From assembly GCF_016742135.1 (NCBI RefSeq), contig NZ_JACVCG010000004.1, positions 124,001 through 188,000 on the forward strand: 64,000 nt of DNA, given 5' to 3'. The notes beneath the pieces were generated by a model, which saw only the letters and a list, made by a program, of their open reading frames with translations, ran no database searches and was not told the DNA's origin. Source of the stretch: Brevundimonas sp. (lineage in GTDB: Bacteria; Pseudomonadota; Alphaproteobacteria; Caulobacterales; Caulobacteraceae). The translations under genes were made by a program, and so were the position numbers. Positions 53,268-62,042 of the stretch are shown piece after piece (within the stretch, counting starts at the first letter, position 1; every line of letters begins with the position of its first letter).

Positions 53268-54103
53268 CCCGGCCGTTCCAGCCCAATCTGAACTTTGCCG
53301 CAGTCGAGGCGGTCGAGCCGGAAGAGACCTTTGTCGTCGATCTGGACGGCTATGAGGGGCCGCTGCATGTGCTGCTGGCGCTGGCGCGAAACCAGAAGGT
53401 CGATCTGCTGAAGCTGTCGATCACGCGGCTGGCTGAACAGTATCTGGCCTTTGTGCATGAGGCGCGCCGGCGGAATTTCGCCCTGGCGGCGGACTACCTC
53501 GTGATGGCATCCTGGCTGGCCTATTTGAAGTCGCGGCTGCTGTTGCCGCGCACGGAAACGGTACCCGATGCCGAGATTCCGGCCGAGGAGATGGCGGCGG
53601 CGCTGGCGTTTCGCCTGCGCAAGCTGGAGGCCATGCGCACGGCGGGCGAGGCCCTGATGCGCCAGCCGATCCTGAAGCGCGACGTGTTCACCCGGGGCGA
53701 TCCCGAGGCGACGGTGATCGTGCCGTCAGACCAGATCGACGCCAGCCTGTATGAGCTGATGAGCGCCTATGTGAACCAGCGAAGGCGCGCCGAGCGGCGG
53801 GCCTACAACCCCGGCCTGAGGGTCGAGGCCTTTCCGCTGGAGGCCGCGCGGGACTGGCTGCGCGAGCGGTTGCCCGCCATGGAGGACTGGACGAGGCTGG
53901 ACGCGGTCGCGCCCCGGGCCGAGGCGTCGGACGCGGAGAATGAGCGGGAGGGGCCCAGTCAGGCCAGCTATGTGGCCTCGACCCTGTCGGCCAGTCTGGA
54001 ACTGGTCAAGGAAGGGGCGCTGGACGTGACCCAGGCCGAGGCCTTTTCCGACATCTATCTGCGTCGACGCGCGTACGGCCAGCCACTGGAGTTGACGCCG
54101 TGA
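53264..54103 (+). CDS. scpA: Segregation and condensation protein ScpA
   Basis: Kleisin subunit of the SMC-ScpAB condensin, 279 residues. The N-terminal SMC-binding domain has LDGYEGPLHVLLALARNQKVDL and ADYLVMASWLAYLKSRLLLP. The C-terminal winged helix (SYVASTLSASLELVKEGALDVTQAEAFSDIYLR) binds the SMC head. GTG start overlaps nagZ; stop overlaps scpB. Confidence 0.95.
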   Translation: MTRPFQPNLNFAAVEAVEPEETFVVDLDGYEGPLHVLLALARNQKVDLLKLSITRLAEQYLAFVHEARRRNFALAADYLVMASWLAYLKSRLLLPRTETVPDAEIPAEEMAAALAFRLRKLEAMRTAGEALMRQPILKRDVFTRGDPEATVIVPSDQIDASLYELMSAYVNQRRRAERRAYNPGLRVEAFPLEAARDWLRERLPAMEDWTRLDAVAPRAEASDAENEREGPSQASYVASTLSASLELVKEGALDVTQAEAFSDIYLRRRAYGQPLELTP

Positions 54104-54795
54104 GCGAAGAGACGACCGAAACGAAGACGGGGCTGACCTTCCGGCCCGACGATACCGAGATCGAACGCCGGGTCGAGGCCCTGCTGTTCGCGGCCGCAGG
54201 ACCGCTGTCGGCGGCCGATATCGCGCGACGCCTGCCCGAAGATGCCGATGTGGGCCGGGCCCTGTCGCGGCTGGTCGAGCGGTACCGGGACCGGGGGGTG
54301 ACCCTGCAGGTCGTGGCCGATCGCTGGAGCTTCCGCACGGCGGCGGACCTGTCGTTCCTGATGACCGAGGAGCGCGAGGAGCCGCGCCGCCTGTCGAAGG
54401 CCGCGCTGGAGACCCTGGCCATCGTCGCCTATCACCAGCCGGTGACCCGGGCGGAGATCGAGAGCGTACGCGGGGTGTCCCTGTCCAAGGGGACACTGGA
54501 CCAGTTGCTGGAGATGGGGTTCGTCAGGCTGCGCGGGCGACGGCGGACGCCGGGCAGACCGGTCACCTACGGCACCGCCGACCGATTCCTGGAGCATTTC
54601 GGTCTGGCCAGCCTGAACGACATGCCGGGCCTGCAGGAGATGAAGGCTGCGGGCCTGCTGGACATGTCCCTGCCCAGAGGCTTTGAGGTGCCTGACCCGG
54701 GCCGGGCCTCGGACGGCGACGACGATCTGGACCTGCTGGACACCGAGGATGCCCCGGAATTCGCGCAGGACTTTGTCGGCGAGCGCGACGGCTAG
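54100..54795 (+). CDS. scpB: Segregation and condensation protein ScpB
   Basis: Two-winged-helix partner of ScpA, 231 residues. Motifs: RVEALLFAAAGPLSAADIARRLP, LSKAALETLAIVAYHQPVTRAEIESVRGV and LRGRRRTPGRPVTYGTADRFLEHFGL. An acidic C-terminal tail of some 25 residues follows. GTG start within the scpA stop, so strictly coupled. Confidence 0.95.
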   Translation: MSEETTETKTGLTFRPDDTEIERRVEALLFAAAGPLSAADIARRLPEDADVGRALSRLVERYRDRGVTLQVVADRWSFRTAADLSFLMTEEREEPRRLSKAALETLAIVAYHQPVTRAEIESVRGVSLSKGTLDQLLEMGFVRLRGRRRTPGRPVTYGTADRFLEHFGLASLNDMPGLQEMKAAGLLDMSLPRGFEVPDPGRASDGDDDLDLLDTEDAPEFAQDFVGERDG

Positions 54796-54807
54796 GCCCG
54801 ACTTGCC

Positions 54808-55731
54808 TTAGTTGGCTGGCAGGCGGGTGACGCCGAGGATCCAGCCTTCCTCGGTTTCGACCTGACGGATCAGATCGTCGGAGGCACCCCTGGGCGGGGC
54901 CAAGGCTGAGGCCAGTTCGCCACGTTCGTCCATATTGGCGAAGGCTTCGGCGGTGACGCGAACCTGGGCCTGATCCTTGAACTCGCCGGCGTTCGGCCGG
55001 GCGTTGAACAGCGACGGCCAGACCTCGACTACCAGGGCGGACAGGAGCTCAAGGTCCGAAGCATCGAGCGCGCGCCAGCCGGTGCCGAACGGCCAGACGG
55101 CGGCCGACGGATCCAGCTTCTTGAGCAGGCGGTTGACCGCGGCGATGCCGACCAGGGTCTGGCCGCCGACCGCGCCGGCCCCATGCATCTGCCAGACGCT
55201 TTTCGGCTGGAGACGGCCCTCGCGGGCGGCACGTTCGGTGGCCCGGAACTCGGGGATGTCGGCGCCGGCACCCTCGGGCGGCTTGGTGGCGGTCAGCCAG
55301 CGCTGGGTCTGTTTGGCGGGCGCGCCCCAGAAGGGCCAGGCATGGTCGGTCATCAGCCGGTTCATTTTGGCCGCGACCTGATAGCGGTTGTTGGTGTTGT
55401 CGGGCTTGTCGACGACGTTCGAGGCGATGAAGTCCCAGATGCCCCGCCAGCTGGTGTCCTTGAGGCCCAGCCGCTGGCCGGTGCCGACCGGATAGCCGAG
55501 GTTGAAGTCGAAGCCGACCAGCACCCGGTCGCCCCGCTTTCTGTGGTCGGCCAGCAGGGAGGCGATCAGGGCCTCGCCCTCGGCCCGGGTCGCGACATTG
55601 TGCGTCTCGGTATAGAGGCGGAACCGCACGTCGCGCTTGGCCACGCCGATCCACAGCGACTGGTCGCCCAGCTTGCGCGTCTCGGCGGCGGTCCAGTCGG
55701 CGATCAGATAGGCGTCAAACAGGCGGGCCAC
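54808..55731 (-). CDS. Uncharacterised protein, possible DUF429/RNase H-like fold
   Basis: Protein of 307 residues starting MARLFDAYLIADWTAAETRK, cytoplasmic. VLVGFDFNLGYPVGTGQRLGL and VWPFGTGWRAL suggest an RNase H-like alpha/beta protein similar to DUF429-type proteins. Relatives are sometimes labelled as cobalamin or molybdopterin biosynthesis proteins, without good basis. No catalytic set can be pointed out with confidence. It converges on scpB with a 12-base gap. Confidence 0.6.
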   Translation of the reverse strand: MARLFDAYLIADWTAAETRKLGDQSLWIGVAKRDVRFRLYTETHNVATRAEGEALIASLLADHRKRGDRVLVGFDFNLGYPVGTGQRLGLKDTSWRGIWDFIASNVVDKPDNTNNRYQVAAKMNRLMTDHAWPFWGAPAKQTQRWLTATKPPEGAGADIPEFRATERAAREGRLQPKSVWQMHGAGAVGGQTLVGIAAVNRLLKKLDPSAAVWPFGTGWRALDASDLELLSALVVEVWPSLFNARPNAGEFKDQAQVRVTAEAFANMDERGELASALAPPRGASDDLIRQVETEEGWILGVTRLPAN

Positions 55732-55831
55732 GGCGGGCGCTCCTCGGGAAGGACGAAACAGGGATGGGCGGGCTTCTAGCCCCGCCCCGGACGGAACGCA
55801 AAGGTCAAAGCCCCGGTTCAGGGCGAAGGCC

Positions 55832-56347
55832 CTATGCGCGCAGCAGGGCGTCCAGATGCGATAGCCAGCGCCGTCCCAGTCGCAACGCCTCGGACGGGGA
55901 GCCCTCGGGCGTCGGGGCCGTGGCGTTCCAGAGGTTCAGTTCGAACTCAGGATAGCGGGCGTCCATGAACATCAGGCGCAGCACGACCAGTTCGGCCTCC
56001 GGCGCGAGGATGTCGAGGGCCTTGCGCGGCTCGCCCCGCCGCACCCGGGCGACGACGTGCCCGTCGACAATGATCTCGGCGCCCTCGATCTCCTCAAAGC
56101 CATAGACGAGGCCATGCCCGCCGCGAGCCCAGAGAACGGCAACCTGACCTTCGTCGAAGTCGAGACCCGCAGCCTTGCCCTCGGCGGGAGAGAAGGCCTC
56201 GACCTCGGGGGCCACGCCCAGGGTCTTGAGGAGGGTGCGCCGGAGCCGACGCTCGCTTTCCATCCACCAGGCCAGCGCCAGCATGAGGGTGGTCAGGGCC
56301 GCGGCGGCGAGGGCGACCAGCAGCAGGAACCGCAGGGCCTCGCCCAT
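55832..56347 (-). CDS. Single-span membrane protein, unknown function
   Basis: Protein of 171 residues with an N-terminal membrane helix (FLLLVALAAAALTTLMLALAWW) and a soluble beta-rich domain (FDEGQVAVLWARGGHGLVYGF, EEIEGAEIIVDGHVVARV). No family recognised. Its ATG lies two bases after the xthA stop, so it is coupled to xthA. Confidence 0.7.
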   Translation of the reverse strand: MGEALRFLLLVALAAAALTTLMLALAWWMESERRLRRTLLKTLGVAPEVEAFSPAEGKAAGLDFDEGQVAVLWARGGHGLVYGFEEIEGAEIIVDGHVVARVRRGEPRKALDILAPEAELVVLRLMFMDARYPEFELNLWNATAPTPEGSPSEALRLGRRWLSHLDALLRA

Positions 56348-56349
56348 CG

Positions 56350-57129
56350 TCAGTCCTTCAGGGTGACGACCACGGGCACGTGATCGCTGGGTTTGTCCAT
56401 CTCCCGCGCCTGCCGGTGGGTTTCGATGCCCGCGAAGCGGTCGGCGGCCTGGGGGGACAGCAGGTGGAAGTCGATGCGGATACCATGGTCGCGTTGCCAG
56501 GCCCCGGCCTGATAGTCCCAGAAGGTGAAGGTGCCCGGGGGCTCGTGGCCCAGGACGTGGCTGTCGGACAGGCCGAGGTTGCACAGGGCCCGGAAGGCGG
56601 CGCGGCTTTCCGGCTGGAAGAGGGCGTCATCGACCCAGGCCGAGGGGTTGCGGGCATCGTCGGGTGTCGGGATAACATTGTAGTCGCCGCACAGGACGAA
56701 GGCTTCTTCCAGCGCCAGCAGGTCGCGCGCGTGGGCATTCAGGCGGTCGAACCAGCCGAGCTTGTAGGCGAATTTCTCGGTGCCAATCGGATTGCCGTTG
56801 GGCAGATAGAGGCCGCCGACGCGCACGGGCCGGGGGCCTTCGATGACCGCCTCGATATAGCGGGCCTGTTCGTCGGACGGGTCGCCGGGCAGGCCCCTGC
56901 GGACATCCGACATCGGCAGTTTCGAGAGCAGGGCGACGCCATTGTAGCTCTTCTGGCCGTGGGTCTCGACATTATAGCCGAGCGACTCAAACGGCTCGCG
57001 CGGGAATTTCTCGTCCACGCATTTGATTTCCTGGAAACAGACGACGTCGGGCTGGTGCTCACCCAGCCAGGCGAGCACGGTTTCCAGGCGGGCATTGACG
57101 GAATTGACGTTCCAGGTGGCGATGCGCAT
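56350..57129 (-). CDS. xthA: Exodeoxyribonuclease III
   Basis: AP endonuclease and 3'-5' exonuclease of base-excision repair, 259 residues. N-terminal MRIATWNVNSVNARLETVL, catalytic Glu34 in CFQEIKCVD, GLYLPNGNP, CGDYNVIPTPDD and C-terminal KPSDHVPVVV (His and Asp) complete the metal-dependent active site. It is the first gene before the small membrane protein. Confidence 0.96.
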   Translation of the reverse strand: MRIATWNVNSVNARLETVLAWLGEHQPDVVCFQEIKCVDEKFPREPFESLGYNVETHGQKSYNGVALLSKLPMSDVRRGLPGDPSDEQARYIEAVIEGPRPVRVGGLYLPNGNPIGTEKFAYKLGWFDRLNAHARDLLALEEAFVLCGDYNVIPTPDDARNPSAWVDDALFQPESRAAFRALCNLGLSDSHVLGHEPPGTFTFWDYQAGAWQRDHGIRIDFHLLSPQAADRFAGIETHRQAREMDKPSDHVPVVVTLKD

Positions 57130-57180
57130 GGCACAAGGCTAGTGCGATTTCCGGCGCGAGGCGAGGGCCACAAACGAACA

Positions 57181-57211
57181 GGCCCGGAGCGCCGCAAGGC
57201 TGCCCCGGGCC
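57181..57211. terminator. Hairpin terminator downstream of the Cys-repeat protein gene
   Basis: GGCCCGG at 57181-57187 pairs with CCGGGCC at 57205-57211; an inner AGC/GCT extends the stem. It sits between the end of the upstream secreted-protein gene and the xthA start, both minus strand. Confidence 0.6.
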
Positions 57212-57234
57212 GTGATCGGCGTTGATCGCGGGCC

Positions 57235-58218
57235 TTACTCGGCGGGTGCGGCTTCCGGTTCGGTGGAGGCCGGGGTAGCCGTCAGCTCGCACGGCTTGCT
57301 GAAGATGGCGACGGCGTCGACACAGGAATAGACCTGCTGGGTCGCGCCTTCATGGAAGCGGACGATGACGCCCTCGCCCGTCGAGCATTTCAGCTCATAG
57401 AAGGCGCCGCGCTGGGGGTTGTCGCCCATCCAGGACACGTCCTCGATGTTACAGGCGGCAATCTCGGTGTTGGCCACCAGCCTGGGCCATTCGGTGCGGC
57501 TTTCTTCGGCGGTGGTCAGTTGGCAGGTGCCGGTCGAAATGAGAGCATAACGCCAGCAGGGCGTGGCGCTCCAGGTACCGGCCTCGGCCTTCTCAAGGCG
57601 CCAGCCGTCCGTGCCGGCACAGCCCAATTCATAGACCCGCGTGTTCCAGGCGATGGCTTCGTCGGCATTGCAGGACACGCCGGCCTGCTGGGCATAGCCG
57701 CTGATCACCTGGACGCGGTTCTGGTTGCCCGGCAGGGTGCACTGAAGGCCCACATCGGCTTCGGGGTTCTCCTGACGAAGCTGCCAGGCGAGGCTGGACT
57801 GGAGCACGCAGTCGGCGGCGGTGGGCGCGCCCTCGGCGGCCTCAATGATGTACCCAGGGCCGGTGGCGCAGGCGACTTCGTACAGCTTGGCCCCTCCCTC
57901 ACGTGTGCCGAGCAGCGAAGACTCGGTCACCTGACAGGTCGGGACGACGACGGCGGCGACAGTAGTGGCGGCGGCCTGGATTTCCTCGGCCGAGGGCGGC
58001 GCGGGCTGGCGTGCTTGCTGCCGCTGGCGGTTCCGGTCCTCGCGGCCCCCACCGATGCGGCCTGGCAGAACAACTTCGCCCTGGACCTGGCCCGACGCTT
58101 CCGAGGACTCTTCGCTGCGATCATTGCCACGGTTGTCCTGGGCGAGGGCCGGGGTGGTCGCCATAAGGGCAAGGGCGAGGGCCGACCCCGCGAGGGTGGC
58201 GATCTTGGTGTGGGACAC
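57235..58218 (-). CDS. Secreted Cys-rich protein with three internal repeats
   Basis: Protein of 327 residues with signal peptide MSHTKIATLAGSALALALMA cleaved near ALAQ. After a Gln/Arg-rich low-complexity linker, three related units of about 65 residues follow. Each starts with a Cys (TCQVTESS, VSCNADEA, AACNIEDV), has a central aromatic-Glu-x-x-Cys motif (YEVACATG, YELGCAGT, YELKCSTG) and later Cys residues (ADCVLQ, TPCWRYALISTGTC, YSCVDA). Disulfides are likely. I do not recognise the family. It looks monocistronic. Confidence 0.75.
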   Translation of the reverse strand: MSHTKIATLAGSALALALMATTPALAQDNRGNDRSEESSEASGQVQGEVVLPGRIGGGREDRNRQRQQARQPAPPSAEEIQAAATTVAAVVVPTCQVTESSLLGTREGGAKLYEVACATGPGYIIEAAEGAPTAADCVLQSSLAWQLRQENPEADVGLQCTLPGNQNRVQVISGYAQQAGVSCNADEAIAWNTRVYELGCAGTDGWRLEKAEAGTWSATPCWRYALISTGTCQLTTAEESRTEWPRLVANTEIAACNIEDVSWMGDNPQRGAFYELKCSTGEGVIVRFHEGATQQVYSCVDAVAIFSKPCELTATPASTEPEAAPAE

Positions 58219-58361
58219 GGAGGAGGCTCCTGGAACAACTTACACTCGCGCAATCCTTGGCGTGCCGATGTGACAGGGTCAAGGCAGGAAGGTGGCGGGC
58301 CACCGCCGGTGGACGGGCCCGCGCAAAATGGTCTATCGAAGGTTTCGATTGGAGACGCACT

Positions 58362-59468
58362 TTGGCCGACGGCGTGATACGCGACGAAGCGGAAGGGGAC
58401 ACAGCCCGGGGGCTGACCTATCCGTTTACCCGTGTGCCCGAAGCCGGCGAGGGCATTGAGGTCGCCCCGGGCGTGGTCTGGCTGCGGCTGCCACTGCCGA
58501 TGGCGCTGAACCACATCAATCTTTACGCGCTCGAAGACGGCGACGGCTGGACGTTGGTCGATACCGGCCTGTTCACCCCCACTTCGGTCGACATCTGGGA
58601 GAGCCTGCTGACCGGGGCCCTGCAAGGGCGGCCGATCCATCGGGTGATCTGCACCCATATGCACCCCGATCACATTGGCATGGCGGGTTGGCTGTGCGAC
58701 CGGTTCGGGGCCCCCCTGCTGATGTCGCGGCTGGAGTATGTGACGGGGCGGATGCTGGTCGCGGACACCGGTCGTCCGGCACCGGAGTCGGGACGACGCT
58801 TCTATCAGGCGGCAGGCTGGACCGAGGAACAACTGGCCGGCTGGGGCCGTGACTATGGCTCGTTCGGACGGGTCGTGAGCGCCATGCCCGACGCCTATTA
58901 CCGCCTGACCGAGGGCGACGTCCTGTCCATCGGCGGAGACGACTGGACCATGGTGGTCGGTCAGGGTCACAGTCCGGAACATGTCTGTCTGTGGCGCCGG
59001 TCGGATGACGTGTTCCTCGGTGGCGACCAGATCCTGCCGAAGATTTCCTCGAACATCTCCGTGTGGCCGACCGAGCCCCTGTCGGACCCTCTGGGCGACT
59101 GGATGCGCTCGTTGAAAGACCTGCAACGGCGTCTGCCCGAGGACCTGTTGGTTCTGCCCTCACACGGTGAGCCGTTCCGGGGCGTGCAGACGCGGCTGGC
59201 GGCATTGTTGCGCGGTCACGGTCAGGCGCTGGCGCGGCTGGAGCGCCGCCTCGAGAGCCCGATGCGGGTCGTCGACACCTTTGCCAGCCTGTTCGCCCGC
59301 CCGGTCGGAGACGGCCTGCGCGGGATGGCGACCGGCGAGGCGGTGGCGCATCTGAACCATCTGGAACGCCAGGGTCGGGTGACACGCCATCGCGATGCCG
59401 AGGGCGTCGACTGGTGGAAGGCCGCGGGCGCACCGGTTTCAGAAACGAATGACGACAACGGAGAATAA
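58362..59468 (+). CDS. MBL-fold metallo-hydrolase
   Basis: Metallo-beta-lactamase superfamily hydrolase of 368 residues. The HxHxDH zinc motif is H99-M-H101-P-D103-H104 (THMHPDHIGMAG). Further ligands lie in GQGHSPEHVCL, FLGGDQILPKI and LPSHGEPF. A winged-helix C-terminal part (about 300-360) is typical of one MBL subgroup. TTG start with GGAG seven bases upstream. The stop overlaps the next start (TAATG). Linked with an enoyl-CoA hydratase, so an acyl-thioester or lactone substrate is possible. Confidence 0.9.
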   Translation: MADGVIRDEAEGDTARGLTYPFTRVPEAGEGIEVAPGVVWLRLPLPMALNHINLYALEDGDGWTLVDTGLFTPTSVDIWESLLTGALQGRPIHRVICTHMHPDHIGMAGWLCDRFGAPLLMSRLEYVTGRMLVADTGRPAPESGRRFYQAAGWTEEQLAGWGRDYGSFGRVVSAMPDAYYRLTEGDVLSIGGDDWTMVVGQGHSPEHVCLWRRSDDVFLGGDQILPKISSNISVWPTEPLSDPLGDWMRSLKDLQRRLPEDLLVLPSHGEPFRGVQTRLAALLRGHGQALARLERRLESPMRVVDTFASLFARPVGDGLRGMATGEAVAHLNHLERQGRVTRHRDAEGVDWWKAAGAPVSETNDDNGE

Positions 59469-60238
59469 TGGTCGTGTCCGACAGCATCCAGACAGACGTG
59501 TCCGACGGCATCCTGACCGTGACCCTGGCCCGTCCCGAAAAGAAGAACGCCATCACCCAGGCCATGTATGAGGCCTTGGCCGGGGCGACCGAGCGCTGTC
59601 GGACCGATGACGCGATCCGGGTGATGCTGATCCGCGCAGAGGGCGACAGCTTTTCGGCGGGCAACGACATTGCCGACTTCATCGCCCTGGGATCGCAGGC
59701 GTCGTCTCCTGCTGACATGGCGGTGTTCCGCTTCCTGAAGGCACTGGCCGATCTCGACAAGCCGCTGGTTGCGGCGGTCAAGGGCCGCGCGGTCGGGATC
59801 GGGACCACCCTGCTACTGCACTGTGACATGGTGGTGGTGGCCGAGGATGCCCTGCTGTCGGTGCCCTTCATCAATCTGGCGCTGGCGCCCGAGGCGGCCT
59901 CCAGCCTGCTGCTTCCCCGGGTGATCGGCCATCAGAGGGCGTTCGAGATGTTCGCCCTGGGCCAGCCGGTTGATGGCCGCACGGCCCTGGCCTGGGGGCT
60001 GGCCAATCGCGCGGTGGCGGCTGATGCGGTCGACGAGACGGCGCTGGATCTCTCCCGGCAGCTGGCCGCTCGCGCCCCCAATTCGATCCGCAAGACCAAG
60101 GCGCTGATGCGCGATGCCGAAGCCATGTGGTCGCTGATGCAGCGAGAGGGCGAGGCGTTCGGCAGCCAGATGAGGAGCCCCGAGGCCATGGAGGCCTTTA
60201 TGGCCTTCACGCAAAAGCGCGCCCCGAATTTCGGCTGA
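59468..60238 (+). CDS. Enoyl-CoA hydratase/isomerase family protein
   Basis: Crotonase-fold enzyme of 256 residues that acts on acyl-CoA thioesters. Oxyanion-hole segments are AEGDSFSAGNDIADF (residues 57-71) and KGRAVGIGTTLLLHCDMVV. The two catalytic Glu of true hydratases are not both evident (LALAPEAASSLLLPRVIG holds one). ATG overlaps the MBL-gene stop. Confidence 0.9.
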   Translation: MVVSDSIQTDVSDGILTVTLARPEKKNAITQAMYEALAGATERCRTDDAIRVMLIRAEGDSFSAGNDIADFIALGSQASSPADMAVFRFLKALADLDKPLVAAVKGRAVGIGTTLLLHCDMVVVAEDALLSVPFINLALAPEAASSLLLPRVIGHQRAFEMFALGQPVDGRTALAWGLANRAVAADAVDETALDLSRQLAARAPNSIRKTKALMRDAEAMWSLMQREGEAFGSQMRSPEAMEAFMAFTQKRAPNFG

Positions 60239-60289
60239 GACAAATCGGCGATTGCGCTGCGCGCCCGTGCCCTGTAGCAGCGCGCGCCT

Positions 60290-60802
60290 ATGGCCGAGCC
60301 CCGCACCCTGACCCCGGACGACGCACCCCTCTCGAGGGCCGCGGACGTGCGCGCCGAGCAGCCCGGGGATGCCGCGACCGTCGAGCGGATCGTATTGCAG
60401 GCCTTTGGTCCCGGCCGCTTTGCCAAGACGGCCGAGCGACTGCGCGAAGGGGCCGCGGTCGAGGTCGGCTTCGTCGCCTGTATGGACGGGCGGGTCATCG
60501 GCAGTGTGCGGCTATGGCGAGTCCGGGTGGGCGAGACGCCCAGTCTGTTTCTGGGACCCATCGCGGTGGAGCGGTCGGAGCGCAGCGAGGGCGTAGGCGC
60601 GGCCATGGTTCAGGCGTGCATCGATCACGCCCGAACGAGCGGCGCGGCGGGCATATTGCTGGTCGGCGATGCGCCCTACTTCGGACGGTTCGGCTTTGCC
60701 CGGATCGGGGGGGTGAACATGCCCGGGCCGGTCGATCCGGCGCGGCTGTTGTGGCTGCCGATCGGGGTCGAAGCGGTGGCCGGTTCGGTGTCGAGCGCCT
60801 GA
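60290..60802 (+). CDS. GNAT-family N-acetyltransferase
   Basis: Acetyl-CoA-dependent acyltransferase fold, 170 residues. Motif A (SEGVGAAMVQACIDHARTSGAAGILLVGD) and the GNAT core LFLGPIAVE are present. It is like YhbS-type proteins. Acceptor unknown. A start with 50 bases of gap from the hydratase gene. Confidence 0.85.
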   Translation: MAEPRTLTPDDAPLSRAADVRAEQPGDAATVERIVLQAFGPGRFAKTAERLREGAAVEVGFVACMDGRVIGSVRLWRVRVGETPSLFLGPIAVERSERSEGVGAAMVQACIDHARTSGAAGILLVGDAPYFGRFGFARIGGVNMPGPVDPARLLWLPIGVEAVAGSVSSA

Positions 60803-60843
60803 AGCGGCTTTGCGACGGGGCCCCCACGTCCTAAGTCTGGGGA

Positions 60844-61404
60844 ATGACGGACAAGACGACAAAGGGTCTGGACGCGCTGGCGCAGCTGGCCACTGAACAG
60901 GGCGGTCGCGGCCTGCCGCCGGTGCATCTGTGGCACCCGGAGCATTGCGGCGACATCGACATCGTCATCCAGGCCGACGGCATCTGGATGCATGAGGGCA
61001 CGCCCATCGGCCGGCCGGAGCTGACGCGGCTGTTCTCGACGGTGCTGAGGAAGGACCTGGACGGCTATCATCTGGTCACGCCGGTCGAGAAGCTGAAGAT
61101 CACGGTCGAGGACCTGCCGTTCCGGGCCATCACGCTGAAGGACGTCGAGGGGCATCTGGTGTTCGGAACCGATCAGGGCGACACGGTGATCGCGGGCGCG
61201 GACCATCCGATAATCGTCGAGACGGATCCGGTGACTCAGGAACCGGCGCCGCGCCTGCTTGTCCGGGCTGATCTCTGGGCCCGGGTCAGCCGGTCGCTGT
61301 TCTATGAACTGGTCGAGCGGGCCACGCCGGTCGAGGGCCGGCTGTCGGTGCGGTCGGGCGATGCGGTGTTTGCACTGGGGCCGGTCGGGGCAGGGGTGGA
61401 ATGA
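60844..61404 (+). CDS. DUF1285 protein
   Basis: Protein of 186 residues covering the DUF1285 family (LWHPEHCGDIDIVIQADGIWMHEGTPI, LDGYHLVTPVEKLKI). Function unknown. It is the first gene of the common alphaproteobacterial run DUF1285-NUDIX-cca; the stop overlaps the next start by four bases (ATGA). Confidence 0.9.
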   Translation: MTDKTTKGLDALAQLATEQGGRGLPPVHLWHPEHCGDIDIVIQADGIWMHEGTPIGRPELTRLFSTVLRKDLDGYHLVTPVEKLKITVEDLPFRAITLKDVEGHLVFGTDQGDTVIAGADHPIIVETDPVTQEPAPRLLVRADLWARVSRSLFYELVERATPVEGRLSVRSGDAVFALGPVGAGVE

Positions 61405-62042
61405 CCGACGCAGCGAGATTGAAGGCCCGTCTGGTGCGCGCGCTGGACCCTGCCGACGGGACCGCTGGCGCGGTTGCCGCGCGGTCCGATTTTGATTTGA
61501 ACCCGGGGGCTGAGCGGCCGGCGCGTCAGCTGCGACCGGCGGCGGTGCTGATCCTGATCATCGCCGAGGGGAAGGAGCCGCGCGTGCTGATGACGCGGCG
61601 CTCGGACAGCCTGGCCAGCCACACAGGTCAGATCGCCTTTCCGGGCGGGCGGCTGGATCCGGGCGAGACGGTTGTCGAGGCCGCCCTGCGCGAGGCGCGC
61701 GAGGAAGTCGCGCTTGCCGTAGAGGGTATCGATGTTCTGGGGCTGGCCGACCGCTATGAAACCGGGACCGGATTTCTGGTCACGCCCGTTGTCGCCTGGA
61801 CAACGGACTCGCCCCGGACCGAGCCCAATCCCGACGAGGTGGCCGAGGTGTTCGAGGTGCCGTGGGCCTTCCTGATGAACGCCGCCAATCACCGCCAGGA
61901 TCACTATGAGCTGGAAGGTCAGCCGCGCCGCTATTTCTGGGCCATGCCTTATGGCGAGCGCTACATCTGGGGCGTGACGGCGGGCATCCTGCGCGCCCTG
62001 CACGACCGGATGGATGCCCGGGAAGGCGAGGCGGCGGCATGA
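61401..62042 (+). CDS. NUDIX-family CoA pyrophosphatase-like hydrolase
   Basis: Nudix hydrolase of 213 residues. The Nudix box GGRLDPGETVVEAALREAREEV sits at about residues 82-103. The CoA-pyrophosphatase-type lead LMTRRSDSLASHTGQIAFPGG is present. Its stop overlaps the cca start by four bases. Confidence 0.92.
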   Translation: MTDAARLKARLVRALDPADGTAGAVAARSDFDLNPGAERPARQLRPAAVLILIIAEGKEPRVLMTRRSDSLASHTGQIAFPGGRLDPGETVVEAALREAREEVALAVEGIDVLGLADRYETGTGFLVTPVVAWTTDSPRTEPNPDEVAEVFEVPWAFLMNAANHRQDHYELEGQPRRYFWAMPYGERYIWGVTAGILRALHDRMDAREGEAAA

